A stretch of DNA of 5,679 nt from Paludibacter sp. (lineage in GTDB: Bacteria; Bacteroidota; Bacteroidia; Bacteroidales; Paludibacteraceae), in contig JAQWCZ010000142.1 in assembly GCA_028705705.1 (NCBI GenBank), forward strand, positions 1-5,679. The letters run 5' to 3'. A program made the position numbers and the translations under genes. The notes beneath the pieces were generated by a model, which worked only from the letters and a program-made list of their open reading frames with translations, had not been told where the DNA came from and did not search any database. How positions within the stretch are numbered: the stretch's first letter is position 1; each line of letters opens with the position of its first letter. Below are positions 1 to 4,799 of this stretch, piece by piece.

Positions 1-567
1 GGAATCCCATTGCGCCACACGGCCTCCGACAAATGCTTCTTTTTCTATCAACATTACCTCACATGCTTTGTCTGCCAGCGAAATAGCCGCTTTCATACCC
101 GCTACTCCCGCACCAATTACGGCTACCGATTTCACTGTTTTTATCTTGTTAGCTTCAAGTGCATCAGCATAACGTGATTTGGCAATGGCAGCCTTAACCA
201 AATGAATGGCTTTTTCGGTTGCACCTGTTTTATTGTCGGAATGCGCCCAGGATGCTTGTTCACGGATATTGGCATGTACATAAGTATATTTGTTCAAATC
301 AGCCCGTTCGGAAACATTCCGAAACGTGAGCAAGTGTAGTTTTGGGGAACAGGAAGCCACTACTACCCCATCCAGATTGTGATTTTTGATATCTTCCACC
401 ATGTCTTTCTGGTTTGAATCGGAACAGGCAAACATGGTCGTTTTAGCCAGAAACACAATTTCATCCCCTTCTACCGCCTGACGAACCTTTTCCACATCAA
501 CATAATCGGAAATATTTCCTCCGCAGTGGCAAATATAGACTCCTATTTTTTTCTTTTTCCTACTCAT
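1..567 (-). CDS. HdrA/QmoB-like FAD iron-sulfur protein, N-terminal part (cut by left edge)
   Basis: This is the first 189 codons of a second heterodisulfide-reductase subunit A-like protein. Its C-terminus lies beyond position 1, and no stop occurs in frame. The start is ATG at 567, overlapping the TGA of the preceding gene as ATGA, a sign of translational coupling. Residues 8-20 (IGVYICHCGGNIS) are the HdrA N-terminal cluster-binding motif. They are followed by C48, the ASCSP segment around C73, and NIREQASW at 100-107, all typical of the HdrA N-terminal domain. A Rossmann FAD motif, VIGAGVAG, lies at 150-157, with the acidic ribose-binding end and GGR at 174-183. HdrA proteins carry FAD and [4Fe-4S] clusters and pass or bifurcate electrons in the cytoplasm. 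QmoB shares this architecture, so HdrA versus QmoB cannot be settled from the N-terminus. The preceding gene encodes the shorter, QmoA-like type, making an HdrA/HdrA pair. Family assignment is firm; the partner reaction is unknown. Confidence 0.92.
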   Translation of the reverse strand, partial: MSRKKKKIGVYICHCGGNISDYVDVEKVRQAVEGDEIVFLAKTTMFACSDSNQKDMVEDIKNHNLDGVVVASCSPKLHLLTFRNVSERADLNKYTYVHANIREQASWAHSDNKTGATEKAIHLVKAAIAKSRYADALEANKIKTVKSVAVIGAGVAGMKAAISLADKACEVMLIEKEAFVGGRVAQWDS

Positions 568-1865
568 GCGTGTTGAATTAAATAACTGATTGCTTCTGAA
601 GAGGTTGAACCCGCCGATAAGATTGCATCGGGAATATCCATCGGTCCGGTTGCAGTACCCGCGACAAAAACGCCATCGATGCTGGTTTTGGAGGGACTAG
701 CAAGCATATCGCTCTGACCCACGAAATTAAACTGATCCAACTCAAGTTTGTCCTGTTCAAAGAACTTATCAATGCCTGTATTCGGCAATACTCCTGTGGC
801 CAACACAACCATGTCATGTTCTGCTTCTTGCACCTTTCCCTGATTGATGTGTTCGTACCGGAGCATCAGGTTTCCATTTTCTTTTTCTGATATTTTACCG
901 ATTTTGCCTTTTACAAAGTTCACGCCCATGCCCTTGGCCTGTTGGTAAAACTCTTCGAACCCTTTCCCAAACGAGCGGATATTGATGTAGTAAATCGTCA
1001 CATCAGCCATCGGAAGCGCACCCATCAGCAATTGAGCCTGTTTGATGGAATACATGCAACAAATCTGGGAACAGACCGGATTGCCAACCGTAGCATCGCG
1101 TGAACCGACACACAATACGTATGCAATCTTATCCGGGACTTTCCCATCGCCTGGACGCAGAATGGTGTTAAACGGACGTGTAGGAGCAAGTTGACGCTCC
1201 ATTTGGAGAGCAGTAATTACATTTTTAAAACTGCCATATCCGTAACGAGGCATTTTAATCGGATCGAACAAATTAAATCCTGTCGCAATGACTACTGTTT
1301 TTACATGTAGTTCCATGACCTCCGGTTCCATGGTAAAGTCGATGCAGTTAGTCGGACAAACACGTTCGCAAGCACCACAAAGTGTACAGTTGTCGATATC
1401 GATCGCCGCTGCTTTGGGACTGGCAATACTAAAAGGGATAAATGCTGCTTTTCTTCCAACCAGTCCGAACTGATACTGATCCCGGACACTGACAGGACAA
1501 GCCTTTTCACACAACTGGCAGGCTGTACAATCTTCAATGTGAACGTATCTGGGTTTTTTGTTGATTTTGGCCACGAATTCCTGATCACTGATTTTGCGGA
1601 TATGACTAACCTCACTGCCGGTGAAAATAGTAATATTCGGATGACGGGATATTTCAGAAACCTTGGGTGTGGTAATGCAGGCTGCACAATCGAGTGTAGG
1701 GAAAACCTTACTCAACATGATCATTTTTCCACCAACCGATAATTCTTTGTCTACCAATAAAACTTTGTAACCGGTACTTGCCAGATTCATAGCAGTTTCA
1801 CCACCGGCAATACCGGCGCCAATCACCAAAGCATCGTAGCTTATGTTTTTCATGGGATTATCCAT
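564..1865 (-). CDS. QmoA/HdrA-like FAD and [4Fe-4S] oxidoreductase subunit
   Basis: This 433-residue cytoplasmic flavoprotein belongs to the HdrA family but lacks the N-terminal domain found in full HdrA. Its size and several segments (MERQLAP at 222-228, VTIYYINIR near 290) resemble QmoA of sulfate reducers. The FAD motif VIGAGIAGGE is at 14-23. DCAACI at 59-64, C252, and CSQICCMYSIKQA at 265-277 supply the characteristic HdrA cysteines. Two ferredoxin motifs follow the CxxCxxCxxxCP pattern, at 113-124 and 160-171, so two [4Fe-4S] clusters are expected. ATGVLPN and GVFVAG near the C-terminus belong to the FAD domain. The start is uncertain. ATG at 1865 overlaps the upstream gene's stop by 8 nt, while ATG at 1853 (residue 5) lies just after that stop and would also keep the whole FAD fold. 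The role is inferred as electron transfer between FAD and iron-sulfur partners, together with the adjacent MvhD-like and HdrA-like proteins. Confidence 0.93.
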   Translation of the reverse strand: MDNPMKNISYDALVIGAGIAGGETAMNLASTGYKVLLVDKELSVGGKMIMLSKVFPTLDCAACITTPKVSEISRHPNITIFTGSEVSHIRKISDQEFVAKINKKPRYVHIEDCTACQLCEKACPVSVRDQYQFGLVGRKAAFIPFSIASPKAAAIDIDNCTLCGACERVCPTNCIDFTMEPEVMELHVKTVVIATGFNLFDPIKMPRYGYGSFKNVITALQMERQLAPTRPFNTILRPGDGKVPDKIAYVLCVGSRDATVGNPVCSQICCMYSIKQAQLLMGALPMADVTIYYINIRSFGKGFEEFYQQAKGMGVNFVKGKIGKISEKENGNLMLRYEHINQGKVQEAEHDMVVLATGVLPNTGIDKFFEQDKLELDQFNFVGQSDMLASPSKTSIDGVFVAGTATGPMDIPDAILSAGSTSSEAISYLIQHA

Positions 1866-2271
1866 CAGGATGTAAAGATTTTAATAAATACTCATTGAAA
1901 CTACGCATCTGTTTTACGAAGGATTCACTGCAAACAGAGCAAATCGCTGCCATGCGTAACCGGGCAGGCTCAATACGCTTTTCTTTCATCAGGTTGTGCG
2001 TTTTAGCAACCAGATTCCCTGTTTTTTCAGTACACGATTCGCCATATATGCAGTCACTTCCATCTGCAGCAATAAAAACACCATCAAACCCTTTTTCATA
2101 AGCATATAAAATCCAGGAGGGCTTGATACCGCTGGAACAGGGTACGGCAATGGTATAAACGGTTGGAGGATAGTGCAATTTCAGCAATCCTGCCATATCA
2201 ATGGCAGGATCGGAAATCTTTTCTGTTGAGAACACCAGAATTTTTGCACTCTTTTTATCGAGTTCTCCCAT
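1858..2271 (-). CDS. MvhD/FrhD-like hydrogenase iron-sulfur (delta) subunit, stand-alone
   Basis: This 137-residue protein belongs to the MvhD/FrhD family, whose members link HdrA to an electron donor through a [2Fe-2S] cluster and also occur fused to the C-terminus of HdrA or QmoB. Family signatures seen are DMAGLLKLHYP at 25-35, VPCSSGIKP at 43-51, GFDGVFIAA at 61-69, DCIYGESC at 73-80 with the following TGN, and AAICSVCSE at 108-116. The cysteine set is unusual. The CxxC that normally sits before the 'DxAG' segment is replaced by STEKIS (15-20), and the first Cys of the usual GCHPGDC motif is Ala69. C45 and C74 remain, and C80, C111 and C114 may be substitute ligands. The ATG lies 9 nt after the TusA stop, and the 3' end overlaps the next gene, so the operon is very compact. 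Function is inferred from the family and neighbours. Confidence 0.88.
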   Translation of the reverse strand: MGELDKKSAKILVFSTEKISDPAIDMAGLLKLHYPPTVYTIAVPCSSGIKPSWILYAYEKGFDGVFIAADGSDCIYGESCTEKTGNLVAKTHNLMKEKRIEPARLRMAAICSVCSESFVKQMRSFNEYLLKSLHPDG

Positions 2272-2280
2272 AATGGATTT

Positions 2281-2532
2281 TTATTTTTTCTTCATGTAAA
2301 CTTTGAAGTATCCGTTTTCTTCTACAGTTCCCAGGTATTCATGTCCCTGTTTTCCACACCATTTCGGAATATCAACTTTGGTTCCTTCATCGGCGGAAAG
2401 GATCTCCATTACATCACCGGCACCTATGCTGCCAATGTGTTTTTTGGCTTCCAAAAGCGGCCCGGGACAAGCTGTTCCTCTCGCGTCAATTGTTCTCGCT
2501 ACTACTACTGATTTTAATTCTTCTGCTGTCAT
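2281..2532 (-). CDS. TusA-family sulfurtransferase
   Basis: This is an 83-residue sulfur carrier. The start was set at ATG 2532. A longer frame reaching 2580 exists but would run into the end of the DsrE-like gene and add a hydrophobic tail foreign to TusA. The predicted beta-strand is followed by the TusA motif CPGP (C22-P25), where C22 is the persulfide-carrying cysteine. A second cysteine, C59, sits in PKWCGKQGHE (56-65), a region where many TusA-like proteins also have a Cys or aromatic residue. TusA proteins relay sulfane sulfur, either to tRNA thiolation (the E. coli role) or within dissimilatory sulfur pathways, where they are encoded beside DsrE and Hdr-like genes. The neighbours here argue for the second type of role. 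It lies 19 nt after the DsrE-like gene and 9 nt before the MvhD-like gene, with no clear Shine-Dalgarno sequence. Confidence 0.93.
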   Translation of the reverse strand: MTAEELKSVVVARTIDARGTACPGPLLEAKKHIGSIGAGDVMEILSADEGTKVDIPKWCGKQGHEYLGTVEENGYFKVYMKKK

Positions 2533-2551
2533 AATGATAATTTTATATGGT

Positions 2552-3112
2552 TTAAATAAATAGCTGAATCGAACTTTCACCTGCGTCGGCTACAAAAGTG
2601 GCTGCACCCGCATAACTCAGATTTGGATAATCAATCATTTCTTCCCTTTTGAAACCCATGAGTCCCATCGACATTTCACAGATGATGATTTCAATGCCCA
2701 ATTCACCGGCTTCTGTAAACATTTTCTCCAGCGACATCACATTTTGTTTTTTCATCAACATACTGATCATTTTCGGACCCATCCCTCCCATGTTCATTTT
2801 TGAAAGAGAAAGCTTGTTCTTTCCTTTAGGAAGCATCAAACCAAACATCTTAGATATAAAATCTTTTCCCTTTGGATGTTTCTTCGGGTCGCGCAGAGCG
2901 GCTAATGACCAGAAAGAAAAGAATAGTTTCACCTGCGTATCCATCGCGGCTGCTGCAATAGAAATTACCATCGCTGCCAGCACTTTATCCAAGTCACCGG
3001 AGACTATGGCAATGGACAACTGATCTTTCCTCCCATTTTCAAGTTTCTCAATTTTTTGTTTCAGCTCCTCAATCTGTAATTGCTGAACATCCAGTCTCTG
3101 ATTGTCTTCCAT
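2552..3112 (-). CDS. DsrE2-like (DsrE/DsrF/DrsH-like) sulfur-carrier protein
   Basis: This 186-residue protein is the first gene of the leftward operon. Residues 11-27 form a short charged heptad-like helix, a possible coiled coil. The DsrE2-type domain follows: AIVSGDLDKVLAAM at 35-48, an Ala-rich hydrophobic helix at 49-57, LFFSFWSL at 63-70, a basic PKKHPKGKDF stretch at 76-85, KMNMGGMG at 105-112, and CEMSMGLMGF at 145-154. C145 is the only cysteine and occupies the position of the conserved DsrE2 Cys, so it is the likely persulfide site. DsrE2 proteins are found next to TusA and rhodanese genes and exchange sulfane sulfur with TusA; some are membrane-associated through their hydrophobic helices. 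The high Met content (about 20 residues) is normal for this subfamily. An AAAAAAGC leader precedes the ATG, with no Shine-Dalgarno sequence, as is common in Bacteroidota. Confidence 0.93.
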   Translation of the reverse strand: MEDNQRLDVQQLQIEELKQKIEKLENGRKDQLSIAIVSGDLDKVLAAMVISIAAAAMDTQVKLFFSFWSLAALRDPKKHPKGKDFISKMFGLMLPKGKNKLSLSKMNMGGMGPKMISMLMKKQNVMSLEKMFTEAGELGIEIIICEMSMGLMGFKREEMIDYPNLSYAGAATFVADAGESSIQLFI

Positions 3113-3155
3113 GCTTTTTTAAGTTTGAATAAATTGTATTGATGAATTATTTTCG

Positions 3156-3163
3156 CAAATATA
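3156..3163 (-). promoter_or_regulatory. Leftward promoter -7 element for the DsrE2-TusA-MvhD-HdrA operon
   Basis: On the minus strand this reads TATATTTG, an exact match to the Bacteroidota -7 consensus TAnnTTTG. It lies about 44 nt upstream of the DsrE2-like ATG, which would give a leader of roughly 40 nt. No good TTTG -33 element sits 19-21 bp upstream; the nearest is a weak TTTC at 17 bp. That is compatible with a promoter that needs an activator, but this is inference. Confidence 0.55.
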
Positions 3164-3196
3164 TGCAACGTTATTGATTGGAAATGTAATATTGTA

Positions 3197-3212
3197 TGTG
3201 AATGAAAACATA
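3197..3212. promoter_or_regulatory. Possible second, degenerate Crp-like half-matched site
   Basis: The sequence reads TGTGA-N6-ACATA: the left half is a perfect TGTGA, and the right half matches TCACA at 3 of 5 positions. Its centre is 22 bp from the centre of the strong palindrome at 3219-3234, that is about two helical turns, so two dimers would bind on the same face. In this AT-rich spacer a chance match is quite possible. Confidence 0.25.
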
Positions 3213-3216
3213 TAAT

Positions 3217-3247
3217 TTTGTGATGTTAATCACATTTCTTATATTTG
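3217..3247 (+). promoter_or_regulatory. Rightward promoter of the Crp/Fnr regulator gene
   Basis: TTTG at 3217-3220 (-33 element) and TATATTTG at 3240-3247 (TAnnTTTG -7 element) are separated by 19 bp, which matches the Bacteroidota sigma-factor consensus in both elements and spacing. Transcription would start at about 3251, giving a short leader before ATG 3266. The Crp-like palindrome fills the spacer, which predicts repression of this promoter when the regulator is bound. Confidence 0.68.
3219..3234. promoter_or_regulatory. Crp-type operator, TGTGAT-N4-ATCACA palindrome
   Basis: TGTGATGTTAATCACA has two perfect 6-bp half-sites around a 4-bp centre and fits the CRP consensus TGTGA-N6-TCACA exactly in its ten key bases. 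It lies between the divergent genes and overlaps the -33 element and spacer of the regulator's own promoter. The neighbouring regulator carries the CRP-like Arg-Glu...Arg recognition helix expected to read TGTGA, so it is the natural candidate to bind here, repressing itself and possibly acting on the leftward operon. Confidence 0.75.
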
Positions 3248-3265
3248 TCGAAATATTCTATCAAT

Positions 3266-3943
3266 ATGAATCAGGATTGCAGGTTATGTCCCTTTGTTTC
3301 AACGGCAATAGAAAAGCTGAGTGATTGTCAGATGCAACAACTCACCGACAACCACATCGTTGTAAGCTTTAAGAAAGGTGACCCTATTATCAAACAGGGA
3401 ACCTATTCCACCAATGTTATTTTCCTGAGAAGCGGACTGGTAAAGGTTCATATAACTGGTCCCTACAGTGAGCAAATCGTAAAAATATCCAAAGCACCAC
3501 AATATTTGGGACTCCCCACCACGTTCGGTGATGCAGTCAACCAGTATTCAATCACGGCACTTGATAATTGCGAACTGTGTTTTATCGATAACACGACGTT
3601 CAGGCAGTTATTGAAAGAAAGCGAACATTTTTCTTACCAAATCATCCAGTCCCTGTGTCGTTATGAGATCGAATCCTTCAGAAGGTGCGCAAATCGTACA
3701 CAAAAGCTCACCCGCGGCAACCTGGCGGATGTTTTGCTTGATTTTGCCAATAATATCTTTCAGTCCGATGTTTTTACCATTCCCATTTCACAGGTTGAAA
3801 TCGGAAACCTGATCGACACCAGTCGGGAGAGCGTCAGCCGTATGTTATCCGAATTTGAAAAAGACGGCATCATCCGCATGACAGGCAAACAAATGGAAAT
3901 CATCAATAAAAAATCTTTAGAACTCATCAGCCAGAACGGCTGA
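3266..3943 (+). CDS. Crp/Fnr-family transcriptional regulator
   Basis: This 225-residue regulator starts at ATG 3266. An in-frame TTG at 3245 would add seven residues, but it lies within the promoter's TATATTTG -7 element, so it is unlikely to be translated. A cyclic-nucleotide-binding-type beta-barrel spans about 20-115 (FKKGDPIIKQG at 35-45, RSGLVKVH at 55-62), followed by a dimerisation helix near 112-140 and a winged helix at about 150-220. The recognition helix TSRESVSRMLSEFEKDGII (185-203) has R187, E188 and R192 where CRP has R180, E181 and R185, the residues that read TGTGA; FNR has Val at the first position. The barrel lacks an obvious cAMP-binding RxS motif. Cysteines C5, C8, C21, C102, C105, C131 and C141 are notable, with CxxC pairs at 5-8 and 102-105. 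N-terminal CxxC is common in Bacteroidota members. The ligand is unknown; redox or iron-sulfur sensing is possible. It is divergent from the sulfur/Hdr operon and probably controls it. Confidence 0.93.
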   Translation: MNQDCRLCPFVSTAIEKLSDCQMQQLTDNHIVVSFKKGDPIIKQGTYSTNVIFLRSGLVKVHITGPYSEQIVKISKAPQYLGLPTTFGDAVNQYSITALDNCELCFIDNTTFRQLLKESEHFSYQIIQSLCRYEIESFRRCANRTQKLTRGNLADVLLDFANNIFQSDVFTIPISQVEIGNLIDTSRESVSRMLSEFEKDGIIRMTGKQMEIINKKSLELISQNG

Positions 3944-3951
3944 ACAATCAC

Positions 3952-4752
3952 ATGGAAATCTTTCAGCGAACAGCTTTATTATTAGGAGAACCCTACCTGG
4001 AAAAAGCAGTAACCACCCGGGTGATACTTTTTGGTATCGGCGGTGTGGGTAGTTGGTGCGCTGAAGCATTGATTCGTGCAGGTATCGGACACCTGACGAT
4101 GGTTGATTCTGATGTGGTAAGCGAAACCAACATCAACCGGCAATTGCCTGCCACAACAAAAACAGTTGGGAAACCTAAAACAGAGATATTGAAAAAAAGA
4201 TTATTAGAAATTAATCCCACTGCCAGCATCATTGGGTTACAGGAAATCTACAGTCCGGAAACCTGCGAATCTTTTGCTCTCGACACCTATGATTTCATCA
4301 TCGATGCTATAGATAGTCTGTCGAATAAAGTCCACCTGATACAACAGGCTACCCAAACCAACGCGGTTTTCTTTTCGTCTATGGGCGCTGCTCTGAAAAC
4401 AGACCCGACCCGCATCAAAGTGACTGAATTCTGGAAAGTAAATGGCTGTCCTTTAGCCGCTGCCCTGCGCAGTCGCATCCGTAAATTGGGAGGCACCGGC
4501 AAAAAATTTCTTTGTGTGTACAGCGATGAAATCTTCCCAAACAAAGGAGAATCAGCCAATCATGAAAGCAAAACAGAAACTGTTCCGGCTGAAGAATTAA
4601 AATCAACCCAAAGCAGAATAAAGCAAAAACCAGTTATGACAGGTCAAAACTGGGACAGTAAAAAAGCCAGCATTAATGGTACTGTGAGCTACATGCCGGC
4701 GATGTTTGGCATGACCATCGCGGGTTTGGTGACGCGGGAATTAATAAAATAG
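3952..4752 (+). CDS. tcdA: tRNA threonylcarbamoyladenosine dehydratase (TcdA/CsdL), ThiF/E1-like
   Basis: This 266-residue E1-like enzyme uses ATP to cyclise t6A37 of ANN-decoding tRNAs to ct6A. The Rossmann nucleotide motif GIGGVGSWCAEAL is at 28-40, followed by VDSDVV at 51-56, NINRQ at 60-64 and GKPKTE at 73-78, the usual ATP-binding Asp/Asn/Arg/Gln/Lys set. DAIDSLSNK is at 118-126, SSMGAALKTDPTRI at 142-155 and TVSYMPAMFGM at 244-254, all diagnostic of TcdA rather than ThiF or MoeB. No zinc-binding CxxC pairs are seen, as expected for this family. Length is close to E. coli TcdA (268 aa). A Lys/Glu/Ser-rich stretch at about 197-240 looks like a flexible loop. Where I recall 'DPLA' in E. 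coli there is CPLA at 166-169. The ATG follows the regulator's stop by 8 nt, so the two are probably cotranscribed, although tcdA is a housekeeping gene with no obvious need for that regulator. Confidence 0.93.
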   Translation: MEIFQRTALLLGEPYLEKAVTTRVILFGIGGVGSWCAEALIRAGIGHLTMVDSDVVSETNINRQLPATTKTVGKPKTEILKKRLLEINPTASIIGLQEIYSPETCESFALDTYDFIIDAIDSLSNKVHLIQQATQTNAVFFSSMGAALKTDPTRIKVTEFWKVNGCPLAAALRSRIRKLGGTGKKFLCVYSDEIFPNKGESANHESKTETVPAEELKSTQSRIKQKPVMTGQNWDSKKASINGTVSYMPAMFGMTIAGLVTRELIK

Positions 4753-4765
4753 GATGATTTTAGGG

Positions 4766-4798
4766 GAGATTGCCACGTCGCTTCGCTCCTCAATGACG
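4766..4798. repeat. Degenerate short interspersed repeat or hairpin in the convergent gap
   Basis: The 47-nt gap between the two convergent stops is filled by a sequence starting GAGATTGCCACGTCG and ending CTCAATGACG. From memory it resembles a short palindromic element scattered through intergenic regions of many bacterial genomes, usually ending CTCGCAATGACG; this copy lacks the GC. ATTG at 4769-4772 pairs with CAAT at 4791-4794 around a GC-rich loop. The stem is weak and there is no T-tract, so it is a poor intrinsic terminator, although it occupies the only place a bidirectional one could be. Confidence 0.45.
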
Positions 4799-4799
4799 A

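Noticed and set aside
1301..1687. 128-codon minus-strand reading frame inside the QmoA-like gene
   Set aside because: It is a frame-shifted shadow of the ferredoxin-motif region, with no recognisable domain.
1858..1865. Possible broken MvhD-HdrA fusion caused by a frameshift at the 8-nt overlap
   Set aside because: Natural fusions put MvhD at the C-terminus of HdrA. Here MvhD comes first, and both genes have sensible ends, so simple gene overlap is more likely.
2533..2580. Longer TusA reading frame beginning at ATG 2580
   Set aside because: It overlaps the end of the DsrE2-like gene and adds 16 residues with no TusA counterpart; ATG 2532 gives a normal-length protein.
2649..3023. 124-codon plus-strand reading frame opposite the DsrE2-like gene
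   Set aside because: It is antisense to a clearly coding region and has a low-complexity Ile/Ser/Phe composition expected from the complement of Met- and Lys-rich codons.
3219..3234. FNR box (TTGAT-N4-ATCAA) reading of the palindrome
   Set aside because: The half-site is TGTGAT, not TTGAT, and the neighbouring regulator has the CRP-type first arginine.
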